A stretch of DNA of 64,000 nt from Haloplanus rubicundus (GTDB lineage: Archaea > Halobacteriota > Halobacteria > Halobacteriales > Haloferacaceae), in the NCBI RefSeq assembly GCF_003342675.1, contig NZ_CP031148.1, forward strand, positions 496,001-560,000. Direction: 5' to 3'. Position 1 is the first letter of the stretch, and each line of letters starts with the position of its first letter. Below are positions 18,346 to 27,892 of the stretch, one piece after another. Under the pieces are notes generated by a model. That model did not search any database and was not told the DNA's origin. It saw nothing but the letters and a program-made list of their open reading frames with translations. A program made the translations under genes and the position numbers.

Positions 18346-19452
18346 ATGAGCGACGACCAGACGAGCGTGGCGGTCGCCTGTCAGGGCGGGGGGAGTCATA
18401 CGGCCTTCACCGCGGGCGTCCTGCGGCGGCTGCTCGCCGAACCGGACGCCGACTACGACCTGACGGCCTTCACCGGCACGTCGGGCGGCGCGCTCTGTGC
18501 GCTCGTGGCGTGGTACGGGCTGCGGACCGCCGACGCGGCGACGGCGCGGCGCGACCTCGCGGAGTTCTGGGCCGACATCGAGACGCGCGGTCCCGTCGAC
18601 TCGCTCGTCAACTTCGGCGTCGTGGGTCTCGCGCGCCTCCTCGACGGCGGGTTTCCGGTCGCGCAGATCAGCCCAGCGTACAACGCCGGCGCCCGGATGG
18701 CGAAGCGTCGCCTCCGGGACGCCGTCGAGGCGCAGGTCGACCCCGCGGTCCTCGCGGACCTCGTGGCCGAGGCCGACCCGTCGGCGCCGAAACTCCTCGT
18801 GAGCGCCGTCGACGCGACGGACGGGACCTTCGAGATATTCACGGATCGGCCGGTCGAGGTGGACGACGGCGACGTCGATCGATCCACCGCGTGGCTCGAC
18901 GAGCACCCCAAACCCCTCTCCGTCGACGCCGTCCTCGCCTCGGCGTCGGTGCCGACGGTGTTCGAGGGCGTCCGGATGCCCGACGAACCCGGTGGCCCGG
19001 TCCACGAGTACTGGGACGGCCTCTTCTCCCAGAACCCGCCGATCCGGAACCTGCTCGACGGTCCGGATCGGGCGGGGGCGAAGCCGGACGAAATCTGGCT
19101 TGTGCGCATCAACCCACGGACCCAGCGCGGCGACTTCTCCACGCTCGCGGCAATCGCCGACCGGCGCAACGAACTCGCTGGCAGTCTCTCACTCGCACAG
19201 GAACTCCACTTCGTCGATCGGGTGAACGACTGGATCGACGACGGCGTCCTGCCGCGGGAGCGGTACAAACCCGTCACCGTCCGCGAACTCGCACTCGACG
19301 AGAGCCGCCTCGACGGCGAGCGGCCCCTCCGCACGGCGTCGAAACTCGACCGGCGCGCGGGCTTCATCGAGGACTTGCTGGCGCTGGGCGAGCGACAGGC
19401 CGACGACTTCCTCGCCGACCGCGACGCCTACCACCTGCTCGGGCCGGCGTGA
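18346..19452 (+). CDS. Patatin-like phospholipase family protein
   Basis: The 368-residue protein has the patatin catalytic elements: the oxyanion-hole glycines in CQGGGSHTAFTAGVL, the nucleophile elbow GTSGGAL (Ser in G-x-S-x-G, about residue 46), and a DG pair (YWDGLFSQNPPI, about residue 225) supplying the catalytic Asp. Patatins hydrolyse acyl esters of lipids; archaeal ether lipids lack such esters, so the substrate is an open question. The TATA-like gtttagc at 18315-18321 would place transcription start next to the ATG at 18346, supporting it over a GTG at 18334. No signal peptide is visible. Confidence 0.9.
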   Translation: MSDDQTSVAVACQGGGSHTAFTAGVLRRLLAEPDADYDLTAFTGTSGGALCALVAWYGLRTADAATARRDLAEFWADIETRGPVDSLVNFGVVGLARLLDGGFPVAQISPAYNAGARMAKRRLRDAVEAQVDPAVLADLVAEADPSAPKLLVSAVDATDGTFEIFTDRPVEVDDGDVDRSTAWLDEHPKPLSVDAVLASASVPTVFEGVRMPDEPGGPVHEYWDGLFSQNPPIRNLLDGPDRAGAKPDEIWLVRINPRTQRGDFSTLAAIADRRNELAGSLSLAQELHFVDRVNDWIDDGVLPRERYKPVTVRELALDESRLDGERPLRTASKLDRRAGFIEDLLALGERQADDFLADRDAYHLLGPA

Positions 19453-19464
19453 GGTCCGAACCCC

Positions 19465-19470
19465 TTTATC
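19465..19470 (+). promoter_or_regulatory. TATA box of tsr3
   Basis: The sequence tttatc sits 22-27 bases before the GTG at 19492, the normal spacing between an archaeal TATA box and a leaderless start. This supports the GTG as the true start of the next gene. Confidence 0.6.
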
Positions 19471-19491
19471 GGCCGCCCGCCTGCTCTCGCT

Positions 19492-19980
19492 GTGGACCTG
19501 CACGTGCGCTACGCGGGCGACGACGACCCCGACAAATGCACCGCCCGCAAACTCGCGCGGTTCGACCTCGTCGAACTCCACCGGTCGGACCGGGCGACGC
19601 CGTACGGGGTCGTGCTCAACCCCCACGCGGAGCGGGCGCTCTCGCCCGCCGACGAAACGGATACCCTCGTGGCCCTCGACTGTTCGTGGGAGTCGGCCGG
19701 CGAGGCCCGCTTCTCGCTTCCCGGCGAGCATCGCGCGCTCCCCTACCTCGTCGCCGCCAACCCGGTCAACTTCGGCAAGCCGTTCCGGCTGACGACGGTG
19801 GAGGCACTGGCGGCGGGGCTGGTCATCCTCGGTGACCGGCCCGCGGCCGAGCGGGTGCTGTCGAAGTTCACGTGGGGCGAGACGTTCCTCGAACTCAACG
19901 ACGAACCCCTGCGGCGGTACGCCGCCTGCGACGACTCGGCGGACGTGGTGGCGGTGCAAGGGGAGTATCTGGACCGATAA
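19492..19980 (+). CDS. tsr3: Tsr3 / DUF367 rRNA aminocarboxypropyltransferase
   Basis: The 162-residue protein is a Tsr3-type (DUF367) enzyme. Diagnostic blocks are [16 protein letters not shown] at the start, [40 protein letters not shown] and [11 protein letters not shown], all in family order. Tsr3 transfers the aminocarboxypropyl group of S-adenosylmethionine to a modified uridine in small-subunit rRNA during late ribosome maturation. The GTG at 19492 follows a TATA box at leaderless spacing. Length is typical of the archaeal family. It lies between a patatin and a membrane protein, with no functional link obvious. Confidence 0.9.
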   Translation: MDLHVRYAGDDDPDKCTARKLARFDLVELHRSDRATPYGVVLNPHAERALSPADETDTLVALDCSWESAGEARFSLPGEHRALPYLVAANPVNFGKPFRLTTVEALAAGLVILGDRPAAERVLSKFTWGETFLELNDEPLRRYAACDDSADVVAVQGEYLDR

Positions 19981-20023
19981 CTGGGCCCCAGTTTTGATTG
20001 GCGATGTTCGCGAAGCCGGACGC

Positions 20024-20503
20024 ATGCGTCCGAAACGAGCGATTCCCGCCGTGCTCGCCCTCGCCGGGTTCGTGACCATCGCCGTCGGCGTCCACCAGGG
20101 TCTCGTCCACGTCGCCCCCGGCTACGAGGGCACGATCACGACGGGCTGGGACGGGGCACTCAGTCACGAGGAAGTGTTGCTCGCCCGTCTGGGACTCGTC
20201 GGCGTCGTCGGCGCCGGCGCCGCGTTCCGGTGGCGACGCCTCGCCGTCGTGCCCGCCGCGACGGGCGTCGTCGTCCTGTCCTACGCCTTCCGGGCCGTTC
20301 TGCACTACGCGCAGGACCCGGGGCTCTACGCGCCGGTCACGGCCTTCGGCGGGGCATCGGTGCGGTTCGTCCTCGGCGCCGAACCGTTCCTGCTCGTCGC
20401 CGGCGGGGCGCTTCTCGTCGCTGCCGGCGTCGTCGGGTGGGGCGTGCGCCCCGCTGGGACCGACGACGGCGCGTCAGCCGCCGCATCGCCGTCGAAGCGG
20501 TAG
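20024..20503 (+). CDS. Four-helix membrane protein, function unknown
   Basis: The 159-residue protein has hydrophobic stretches at about residues 6-28, 50-64, 71-92 and 104-140, so probably four membrane segments. The loop after the first helix (HQGLVHVAPGYEGTITTGWD) is the most distinctive part and should be outside. I know no named family. The ATG at 20024 (MRPKRAIP) gives a positive N-terminus, placing it inside. The tail is short, Ala/Ser-rich and polar. Confidence 0.72.
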   Translation: MRPKRAIPAVLALAGFVTIAVGVHQGLVHVAPGYEGTITTGWDGALSHEEVLLARLGLVGVVGAGAAFRWRRLAVVPAATGVVVLSYAFRAVLHYAQDPGLYAPVTAFGGASVRFVLGAEPFLLVAGGALLVAAGVVGWGVRPAGTDDGASAAASPSKR

Positions 20504-20529
20504 TTCGGTGCCGTCGCGAACGGACGACC

Positions 20530-20536
20530 TTTTATT
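20530..20536 (+). promoter_or_regulatory. TATA box of the NOG1-type GTPase gene
   Basis: The tttatt stretch lies 23-29 bases before the ATG at 20559, the spacing expected of a leaderless archaeal transcript. Confidence 0.6.
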
Positions 20537-20558
20537 CGCCCGTGTCGAAACGCCGACA

Positions 20559-21563
20559 ATGATTTTCGAAGCCCTGCCGACCACGCCCCGGTCGGAGGAA
20601 CTTATCGACAAGGCGTTCTCGCGGGCCGCCCGGACCGGGCGCGCGAAGTCCGGGGTGGAGGCCCAGCAGTCCATGCTGCAGACGGCGGGCAACATCCTCT
20701 CGGACAACCTGGAGAACGTGGTGACCGAGTGGCCGGATTTCGGCGTCGTCGACCCGTTCTATCGCGAACTCGCCGACGCGGTGTTGCGCCGGGAGATGGG
20801 GACCAGAACCGCCGACGACGGCACCGAACAGACGGGGGTCGACGCCCTGCGGGCCAGCCTCTCGGAGGTGACGTGGGCGAGCCGTCAGGTCGAGGAGATT
20901 CAGCGCGAGTACAACGCGAAACTCCGGAAGACGGACGCCGAGACGGCCAGAAAGCACCGCAAGCAGGCGTTCGCCCGGATGGCGGACGTGGTGGAGGAAA
21001 TCGAGGCCGATCTGTTGCGGGTGGGCGAGGCCCGCGACGCCCTCCGTGACCTGCCCGACATTCGCCCGGACGAACCGACCATCGTCGTCGCGGGCTACCC
21101 CAACGTCGGCAAGTCGTCGTTCGTGAACGCGGTCACCCGCGCCGACAACGAAATCGCCCGGTATCCGTTCACCACCCGCGGCATCCAGATCGGTCACTTC
21201 GAACGGGACCACATCCGCTATCAGATCATCGACACGCCCGGACTGCTGGACCGGCCGGAAGCGGAGCGCAACGACATCGAGAGCCAGGCAGCGAGCGCGC
21301 TCGCCCACCTCGCCGACGCCGTCCTCTTCGTCGTCGACGCGAGCGAGGCGTGTGGCTACCCGCTCGACGCCCAACTCGACCTGCGGAACGCCGTCGCCGA
21401 GCGCTTCGACGCCCCCGTGCTGACGGTGTGTAACAAGAGCGACCGCTCCCGCGACGTGGACGCCGACGCCTACATGAGCGTCAGCGAGGGGGAGAACGTC
21501 GACGCGGTACTCGACCTGGCGGTCGAGACGGTCGACTGGGAGCCCGACCTGCCGTCGCGTTAA
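20559..21563 (+). CDS. NOG1-family GTPase
   Basis: The 334-residue protein pairs an N-terminal helical bundle (1-165) with a TRAFAC-class G domain. G1 is GYPNVGKSS (about 179), G2 lies in FTTRGIQIG, G3 is DTPGLLDR and G4 is CNKSD. Eukaryotic NOG1 works in 60S ribosome assembly; the archaeal form is presumed to assist 50S assembly. The C-terminal extension of the eukaryotic protein is absent, as usual in archaea. The start MIFEALPTTPRSEEL is the normal family start. Its end overlaps the convergent SIMPL gene by four bases. Confidence 0.92.
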   Translation: MIFEALPTTPRSEELIDKAFSRAARTGRAKSGVEAQQSMLQTAGNILSDNLENVVTEWPDFGVVDPFYRELADAVLRREMGTRTADDGTEQTGVDALRASLSEVTWASRQVEEIQREYNAKLRKTDAETARKHRKQAFARMADVVEEIEADLLRVGEARDALRDLPDIRPDEPTIVVAGYPNVGKSSFVNAVTRADNEIARYPFTTRGIQIGHFERDHIRYQIIDTPGLLDRPEAERNDIESQAASALAHLADAVLFVVDASEACGYPLDAQLDLRNAVAERFDAPVLTVCNKSDRSRDVDADAYMSVSEGENVDAVLDLAVETVDWEPDLPSR

Positions 21564-22270
21564 CGGCCCGAATACGTCACGTCGACGGTGGCGGTGACCG
21601 TCACGGGTGCGGGCTGGATGACCGTCTCGCCGCCGCCCGCGGTATCCTCGAACCGGGCGGTCGGGAAGGGAGCGAACGCCGCGCCGGTCGAGGCCTGCCG
21701 GACGCCGGTCACCGAGAGGTCCGCCGCGTCGGCGATGCCGTCCGCGTCGGCGCGCGCGGCGTCCATCGCCCGGTCGAGCGCCGTCGCCCGCAGTTCGGCC
21801 CTGCGCTCGTCGCTCAGCGTGAAGCGGACGCCGTCGACGCTCGTCGCACCGGCGCCGACGGCGAGGTCGATCACCTCGCCGGCGCGGTCGGGACCCGTCT
21901 CGACGGCGAGTGCGTGGACCGCGCGGTAGCCGACGAGTTCGCGCTCGCTGCGGCTGTAGTTGTAGACGGGCGCGATGCCGAACGTCGTCGTCGTCACGGC
22001 CGCGTCGGGAACGTCGGCGTCCGAGAGGGCCGTCCGCACGCGCTCGACGCCCCGGGCGACCTGCCCGCGGGCCGCGTTCGCGGTGTCGGCCGTCGACTCG
22101 ACGCCGACGTGGACGACCGCCAGATCGGGCTCGGCGCTGGCCGATCCGGTCGCGGACACCGAGATGGTCGGACCGGTCGCCCCGCCGTCGCTCGCGGCGG
22201 TCTGGAGCGGGGTGGTACAGCCGGCGAGGAGGACGACGGCAACGAGTGTCAGAGAAATCACACGTTTCAT
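21560..22270 (-). CDS. SIMPL-domain lipoprotein
   Basis: The 236-residue protein begins with a lipoprotein signal (MKRVISLTLVAVVLLAGC), so it should be exported and lipid-anchored at the Cys. The mature part is a SIMPL (DUF541) domain: ISVSATGSASAEPDLAVVHV, then two repeats of helix and strand, and YNYSRSERELVGYRAVHALAV. SIMPL proteins occur in bacteria and archaea with ill-defined roles in the cell envelope or stress. The start at 22270 is fixed by the signal peptide. It lies 32 bases after the TIGR00341 gene on the same strand, so the two may form an operon. Confidence 0.88.
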   Translation of the reverse strand: MKRVISLTLVAVVLLAGCTTPLQTAASDGGATGPTISVSATGSASAEPDLAVVHVGVESTADTANAARGQVARGVERVRTALSDADVPDAAVTTTTFGIAPVYNYSRSERELVGYRAVHALAVETGPDRAGEVIDLAVGAGATSVDGVRFTLSDERRAELRATALDRAMDAARADADGIADAADLSVTGVRQASTGAAFAPFPTARFEDTAGGGETVIQPAPVTVTATVDVTYSGR

Positions 22271-22302
22271 AGGGGAAGAGAGAGGACGGCCGAGGATATG
22301 AA

Positions 22303-23700
22303 TTACGCCGTATGTCGAGTGGTAACGCGACCCGATGCCGTGGATGGTGAACTGGGGCCGACGCTCGCTGCGGCCGCCGTGCGGTCGGCGCTCGTTCCCA
22401 CGTCGACGGCGACGTACCGGACTTCGACGGTGATGGGGCCGTCGTCGCGGAGCAGCGAGTCGTCGATGGCTTCGATCCGTTCGGCGAGGCGGCCGGCGAG
22501 TTCGGGTGTCTCCCGGCCGGGTGGGTGGCCGACGGTGACCGTCACGCGTTCCGGGCGGGAGAAGGGAAACGTCTCCTCGTAGACGACGGTGAGCGAGAGG
22601 CGCTCCAGGTCCTCGTAGTCGGCGAGGGCGTCGTCGACGGCCAGTCGGGTGTCCTCCTCGAACGTCGCGGTCCGGTAGGTGCCGTAGGTGACGCCCGCGA
22701 GTAGGGTCGAGAGGACGAGCAGGGCGACGCCGAGGGTGGCGATGCGCTTGAGCGTCGCCGTCCGCGCCTCCTCGCGCCGGAACCAGCTCTCGGGTCGGTA
22801 GCCCGTGAGCCACAGCACGGCCAGCGCCGCGAAGTTGATCGAGAGGAAGTTGACGAGCACGAGCACGAAGGCCCCGGAGACGGTGCGGGGCGACCCCCAC
22901 GCGAGGCCGATGCCGACGACGGCCGTCGGCGGAACGAGCGCCGCGGCGATCATGACGCCGACGAGCGCCGTCGAGACGCCGGTCGAGAGGGAGAGCGCCC
23001 CCGCGGCGCCCGCGCCGAGCGCGATGACCAGGGAGAGCACGTCGGGGACGAGGCGTTCGCGCACCTCGTCGATGGCGAACACGTCGGCCGCTTCGAGGGG
23101 GACGATGTGGGCGGTCCGCAGGAGCGCGGCGAAGCCCGCGGCGGCGACGACGGCCAACACCCCGCCGGCGACCTGGAGTTTCACCCCGCGGAGCAGGAGT
23201 TCGCGGTCGTCGACGACCGACCCGGTGCTCGTCGCCATCGCGGGGCCGATCAACGGCGCGATGACCATCGAGCCCACCACCACTGCGGCGGAGTCGAGCA
23301 GGAGGCCCGCGGTGGCGACGATGGCGCTCACCGCCGTCATGACGACGAACGTCCGCCACGTCGGCGCGAGCGAACGTGCCCGCGCCGCGAGTTCCTCGCG
23401 GGCGATCCGGTCACCGTTCTCCTCCCCTTCCTCGTAGCGCTCGACGAGGTCGTCGAACCGCCGCGAGATCACCGTCTCGGCGTCGAGGACGACGGTGTAC
23501 GCGTCCCGGTCGAGACCGGCTTCCCGGAGCCGCTCCAACACCGGTTCGACCGCCGCCGACGGCAGGGGGAAGGTCACCGTCGCGGTGTACTCGCGGCTGC
23601 TGGTCTCGTCGGTGACGACGTAGTCGATGCCCTCGTCGTCGAGCGCCCGCAGGATCGACTCGCGCTTGCCCGCGGGGACCATGACCTGTACGAGTCGCAC
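22303..23700 (-). CDS. TIGR00341/DUF389 family membrane protein
   Basis: The 465-residue protein has a soluble N-terminal ferredoxin-like region (RLVQVMVPAGKRESIL; residues 1-85), then the DUF389 membrane domain of about six helices with the family hallmark VVGSMVIAPLIGPAMA and the later AAALVPPTAVVGIG. A C-terminal soluble domain (about 340-465) follows. The role is unknown; transport has been suggested for the family. Its start and the SIMPL gene downstream suggest an envelope-related two-gene unit. Confidence 0.88.
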   Translation of the reverse strand: MRLVQVMVPAGKRESILRALDDEGIDYVVTDETSSREYTATVTFPLPSAAVEPVLERLREAGLDRDAYTVVLDAETVISRRFDDLVERYEEGEENGDRIAREELAARARSLAPTWRTFVVMTAVSAIVATAGLLLDSAAVVVGSMVIAPLIGPAMATSTGSVVDDRELLLRGVKLQVAGGVLAVVAAAGFAALLRTAHIVPLEAADVFAIDEVRERLVPDVLSLVIALGAGAAGALSLSTGVSTALVGVMIAAALVPPTAVVGIGLAWGSPRTVSGAFVLVLVNFLSINFAALAVLWLTGYRPESWFRREEARTATLKRIATLGVALLVLSTLLAGVTYGTYRTATFEEDTRLAVDDALADYEDLERLSLTVVYEETFPFSRPERVTVTVGHPPGRETPELAGRLAERIEAIDDSLLRDDGPITVEVRYVAVDVGTSADRTAAAASVGPSSPSTASGRVTTRHTA

Positions 23701-23740
23701 GGACGCACATCCACCCGCGCCGGCAAATAGCCTGCGTCGA

Positions 23741-24442
23741 TCACTCCGACCGCAGTCGCTCCAGCACCGGCATCTCCGCGACCCGTTCGCCCAGTTTCGC
23801 CCAGTCGATCCCCGACGGTTTCCCCGCCGCCCCCGTCCGCACGCCCCGTTCGGGCGTCACGACCAGAGCCATCGGCACGTCGTGGTCGTCCGGCGGCGGG
23901 GCGTCGTCGACGACCTGTCGCTCGTGGACCGTCGTCGCCGTCGTCGTGCCGTCGTCCACGAGGCCGAACTCCCGGAGGACGGCGAACTCCAGGTCGCTGT
24001 ACCCCTCGCCTTTCCCGACTCGGCTGCCACCTTCACTCACAGCGACGCTCCCACTGACGATCAGGTCGATCCGTTCCATCTCGTCGGGACCGACCGGCGT
24101 CCCGTACTCGTCGATGCCGCCGACCGTCGTCGAAGCGTCGACATCATCCACCTCGTCGGGGTCGAGCCGCCGGAAACACCGCTCGTCGCGCAGGCGCGGG
24201 ACGGCCACGTACAGCGCCTTGCCCGCCCGGAGCGCGGCCCGCCGCACCGGCAACTGCGGGGCGTCGGGGTTCGCCTTGATCGTCTCTGCACGCTTCCACT
24301 CGTCGGTTTCGGCGAGGCGGTCGGCCGCCTCGCTCGCACCCGCGAAGTTGGGGATGCGGTCGTGCGGTGGAAACGGGAACCGCGCTTCGCCGCTCGCCTC
24401 CAGGTCGTCCCAGATGCGCTCCCGGAGCGTCGCCTTGTCCAT
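23741..24442 (-). CDS. 5-formyltetrahydrofolate cyclo-ligase family protein
   Basis: The 233-residue protein matches the haloarchaeal cyclo-ligase-like family: N-terminal DKATLRERIWDDLE, then FPPHDRIPNF, KANPDAPQLPVRRAAL and the phosphate-binding-type GKGEGYSDLEFAVL near residue 150. Classical enzymes convert 5-formyl-THF to 5,10-methenyl-THF using ATP; several archaeal members may be RNA-binding relatives instead. The start at 24442 (MDKATLRE) agrees with the family. It is divergent from the transglutaminase operon. Confidence 0.82.
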   Translation of the reverse strand: MDKATLRERIWDDLEASGEARFPFPPHDRIPNFAGASEAADRLAETDEWKRAETIKANPDAPQLPVRRAALRAGKALYVAVPRLRDERCFRRLDPDEVDDVDASTTVGGIDEYGTPVGPDEMERIDLIVSGSVAVSEGGSRVGKGEGYSDLEFAVLREFGLVDDGTTTATTVHERQVVDDAPPPDDHDVPMALVVTPERGVRTGAAGKPSGIDWAKLGERVAEMPVLERLRSE

Positions 24443-24542
24443 ACGACCCGTACGGACGCCGCCGGCAGGTGGGTTTCGACTCCGAGGTATCGCTCGCGGG
24501 AACAGCGTTATTGTTGCTGACGGCCGATTCACATTATCCGCA

Positions 24543-27230
24543 ATGAGTGAGTCCGACGGCTCCGGCGGCGCCGAGTACGGCGAGGTGGCGCTCGCGCTCG
24601 CGGCCGTCGCGGCGCTCGTCGTCGCCGCGGCGCTCCTCCCCGGCGCCGGCCTCGGCGGCGGCGGGATGGACGACGGCGAGCGGGGGACGCCAGCGGCGAC
24701 CGGAACGCCCGGAGCGATGGCGACGCCCGAGGGCGGCGGCGAGCGTCCGGGGGGTGCCTCCGCCGGCGGCCAGCTACCCGGCGGCTCGCCGAGCGGCGTC
24801 CCGCTCTCACAGCCCCCCGAACGGACGCGAATCGGCTCCACGCAGGGGTTCGAAGGTGAACTCGCCCAGACCCCGCAGTTCGTCGTCGAGGGCCCGGAGA
24901 ACACCTACTGGCGACAGACGGCGTACGCCACGTACACCGGGTCGTCGTGGGCGAGTTCGCCGCGGTGGCGGTCCATCGCCGAGGGCGTCCCCAACGACGC
25001 CCGGACGGTCGACGGGCGGGCGATGGACTACCGCGTCACTCTCCTGGTGCCGTCGTCGTCGCTCCCGACCGCCTGGCAACCGAGCGGCGTCGAACTGCCG
25101 AACGCGAGCGCGGGCGTCGAGGCGTCGACGGTCGGCGGCGTCCGCGCGACGACCCGACTCCCCGCGGGGACGGACTACCTCGCCCGGAGCGCGGCGCCGC
25201 CCTCGGACCCGTCGACGCTCCGGGCCGCCGGCACCGACTACCCCGACCGCATCGCGGAGCGGTACACGCAACTGCCCGAGGCGACGCCGGATCGGGTGGG
25301 CGCGTTCACCGACGACCTGACCGCGGGCGACGAGACGCCGTACGACGAGGCGGTCACGGTTCGCGACTGGCTCAAAAAGAAGCCGTATTCCCTGAACGCC
25401 AGCCACGAGGCGGGCGAGCCGGTCGCCGACCAGTTCATCTTCGAGATGGAGTCGGGCTACTGCCAGTACTACGCCACCTCGATGGTCGCCATGCTGCGGA
25501 CGCAGGGGATTCCGGCCCGCTACGTCGTCGGCTACGCGCCGGGCGAGCGGGTGGGCGAGGAGGAGTATCTCGTCACCGCCGACCGGGGACACGCGTGGGT
25601 CGAGGTGTTCTTCCCCGGGACCGGCTGGGTGCGCTTCGATCCGACCGGCTCGGGGCGGCTCCCGGTGCAGAACCCACAGCCGCCGTACGACATCTCGCTC
25701 AACCGCTCGGCGGTGGCGGGGGCGCCCGTCTCCATCAGCGTCGCCAAGAACGGATCGCCGGTCGTCGGCGCGCCGGTCGAGATCAACGGCGAGCGCGTCG
25801 GCTGGACGGGCGCCGAGGGCACCGTGACGACGCGACTCCCATACGCCGCCGAGTTCACGGTCACTGCGCGACCCCCGGACGCGGCGACGAAGTACGACGG
25901 CGGGGCGAACGAGACGACTGCCGACCGGTGGGCCGGCGGTCCGATGCTCCCGGCTCGTGGCGAGACGGCGGGCCACGCCGACCGCGCCGCGTCGCCGGCC
26001 CTCCCACAGCGCGCCGCCCCGGCACCCAACGGCTCCTCGCGGACCTACCGGAGCGACACGAACGTCACGCTCGCCGTCGAGGGGACGCCCGTCGCGGGCG
26101 GCGGGACGACCGTCCGGGCGACGATCCGTGACGTGCCCGTTCGCGGGGCGACGGTGACCCTCGACGGCGAGCGCGTCGGCCGGACGGGACCGGACGGCCG
26201 CCTCGGCGTCTCGCTCGCCGACGTCTCTCCCGGCACCTACCGACTCGCGGCGCGTCGCGAGGCCGTCAATGCGACGACGACGATTCGCGTCTACGCCGCG
26301 GGCACCACCCCGACGCCCGCCGCGCCGCCGCCGGTGAACCTCTCGGTGTCGGCGCCGCTGCTCCCGCTGCCCGGCGGGTCGGCGACGGTGACGACGACGC
26401 GAAACGGGACGCCCGTCGCGGACGCGCGGGTGACCGTCGGCGGCGCCGAGTCGGGTCAAACGGCCGAGAACGGCACGCTCGGCGTGTCGCTGCCGGTCGC
26501 GGGGTCGGCCGCCGTCGTCGCCCGTGCCCCGGACGGGGCGAGCGCGCGGACGACCCTCCCGCTCGCGCGCAACGCCGGCGTCGTCGGCGCCGTCGCGTTG
26601 GGTGGCCTCGCCCTCCTCGGCCGTGCGGCGCGACGGCGCGGCCTCACGCCCCGGAGCGCGGGGCGGGCGGCGGCGACGTGGCTGTCCCGACTCGTCGCGT
26701 GGACGGCGGCCGCCTGCGTCCGCGCCGCCGACCGCCTCGTCGCCGCCGGTCGGGCGCTCCGACGCGGGCTTCGACACCTCGCTGGCCTCCCCGGGCGGCT
26801 GGCGACCAGCGGACTCGCCGCCCTCGCGGCGCTCGATCCCCGTGCGCTCGTCGGGTGGCTCCGGCGGTGGCTCGCCGGCCTGCTTGCGCGTGCCGAGTCG
26901 GCGGCGACGGCAACCGCGGACTCGACCGGGGTCAATCCACCGAGCGCGACCGGTACCGCCGACGACGACGAGGCGTCGACGGCGACGATCCGCGACCTCT
27001 GGCGCGAGTTCGTCGCCGTCGTCGCGCCACCACGGGTGACGACCCGGACGCCGGGGGAGATCGCCCGCTACGCCATCGAGCGCGGGCTGCCGGCGCCCCC
27101 GATTCACGCGCTGACCGAGGCGTATCGCGACGCCGAGTACGGACGGCTCGCCCCCGACGCGGACCGCCTCGCTCGCGCCCGCGAGGCGCTTCGGACGGTC
27201 CGCGAGGCGATGGGGGGAGGGACGGAGTGA
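24543..27230 (+). CDS. Transglutaminase-domain membrane protein
   Basis: The 895-residue protein has an N-terminal membrane helix (EVALALAAVAALVVAAALL), a Gly/Pro-rich outer linker and a transglutaminase-like core with the triad Cys 307 (SGYCQYY), His 350 (GHAWVEVFF) and Asp 366 (VRFDPTGSG). Repeated beta domains of carrier or Ig type follow (GAPVEINGERVGWTG, ATVTLDGERVGRTG), then a second hydrophobic stretch (about 680) and a cytoplasmic DUF4129-like tail. Such proteins accompany DUF58 and MoxR genes and probably process or cross-link surface proteins; the substrate is unknown. Its stop overlaps the next start as GTGA. Confidence 0.88.
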   Translation: MSESDGSGGAEYGEVALALAAVAALVVAAALLPGAGLGGGGMDDGERGTPAATGTPGAMATPEGGGERPGGASAGGQLPGGSPSGVPLSQPPERTRIGSTQGFEGELAQTPQFVVEGPENTYWRQTAYATYTGSSWASSPRWRSIAEGVPNDARTVDGRAMDYRVTLLVPSSSLPTAWQPSGVELPNASAGVEASTVGGVRATTRLPAGTDYLARSAAPPSDPSTLRAAGTDYPDRIAERYTQLPEATPDRVGAFTDDLTAGDETPYDEAVTVRDWLKKKPYSLNASHEAGEPVADQFIFEMESGYCQYYATSMVAMLRTQGIPARYVVGYAPGERVGEEEYLVTADRGHAWVEVFFPGTGWVRFDPTGSGRLPVQNPQPPYDISLNRSAVAGAPVSISVAKNGSPVVGAPVEINGERVGWTGAEGTVTTRLPYAAEFTVTARPPDAATKYDGGANETTADRWAGGPMLPARGETAGHADRAASPALPQRAAPAPNGSSRTYRSDTNVTLAVEGTPVAGGGTTVRATIRDVPVRGATVTLDGERVGRTGPDGRLGVSLADVSPGTYRLAARREAVNATTTIRVYAAGTTPTPAAPPPVNLSVSAPLLPLPGGSATVTTTRNGTPVADARVTVGGAESGQTAENGTLGVSLPVAGSAAVVARAPDGASARTTLPLARNAGVVGAVALGGLALLGRAARRRGLTPRSAGRAAATWLSRLVAWTAAACVRAADRLVAAGRALRRGLRHLAGLPGRLATSGLAALAALDPRALVGWLRRWLAGLLARAESAATATADSTGVNPPSATGTADDDEASTATIRDLWREFVAVVAPPRVTTRTPGEIARYAIERGLPAPPIHALTEAYRDAEYGRLAPDADRLARAREALRTVREAMGGGTE

Positions 27231-27892
27231 GCCGTCTCACTTGGCGCCGGGCGGCGGTCGGCCTCGCACTCGCTGGCGTCGGGTTCGCGGTCTGGTACGG
27301 TTACGCGCCGGCGACGTTCCCGGCTCCGATTCGGGATGCCCTCGACGCTCTCGATACCGACTCGGGTCTCGCGCTGGCGTTCGCCGGTGCCGTCGCCGGA
27401 GTGATCGGCCTGCTCTACTCGTGGCTCACACAGCCCGACACCGCGGCGCCGCTGTCGGAGCGGTCGGCCGGGGAGTCGGGGGGGCGCCCGCCGATTGCCG
27501 GCACCGACCTCTCCGCGCGGTACGAGCGGTCGGTCGAGAGCGGCGGTCCCGACGACGTGGCCGCCGATCCGATCCGGCGACGGCTTCGTGCCGTCGTCGT
27601 CGAGAGCGTCGCAGCCGACGACCCCGCGGACTACGTCGACCGGGGGGCGTGGACCGACGACCGGTACGCGGCGGCCTTCCTATCGACCACCGCCGACGTG
27701 GACTATCCGTGGTACCATCGGCTGTACGCGTGGCTCTACCCCGGCCGCGCCTACGAGCGCCGGGTGCACCGGACGCTCGCCGCCGTCGAGCGGACGTGCG
27801 CCGACCGGCTGTCGGGGTACGAGCCGCCGCCGTCGTCGTCGCCCCGAGGGCGCCTCCACGCCCTCCGCGCGGCGCTGGAGGGATCGTCGTGA
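27227..27892 (+). CDS. Membrane-anchored protein of the transglutaminase/DUF58 operon
   Basis: The 221-residue protein has two membrane helices near its N-terminus (RRAAVGLALAGVGFAVWYG and ALAFAGAVAGVIGLLYSWL), then a soluble domain with DDPADYVDRGAWTDDRYAAA and a conserved-looking HRLYAWLYPGRAYERRV. I know no function. The GTG start at 27227 overlaps the preceding TGA, and its own TGA overlaps the next GTG, so the three genes are translationally coupled. It probably belongs to the same surface-processing complex. Confidence 0.75.
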   Translation: MSRLTWRRAAVGLALAGVGFAVWYGYAPATFPAPIRDALDALDTDSGLALAFAGAVAGVIGLLYSWLTQPDTAAPLSERSAGESGGRPPIAGTDLSARYERSVESGGPDDVAADPIRRRLRAVVVESVAADDPADYVDRGAWTDDRYAAAFLSTTADVDYPWYHRLYAWLYPGRAYERRVHRTLAAVERTCADRLSGYEPPPSSSPRGRLHALRAALEGSS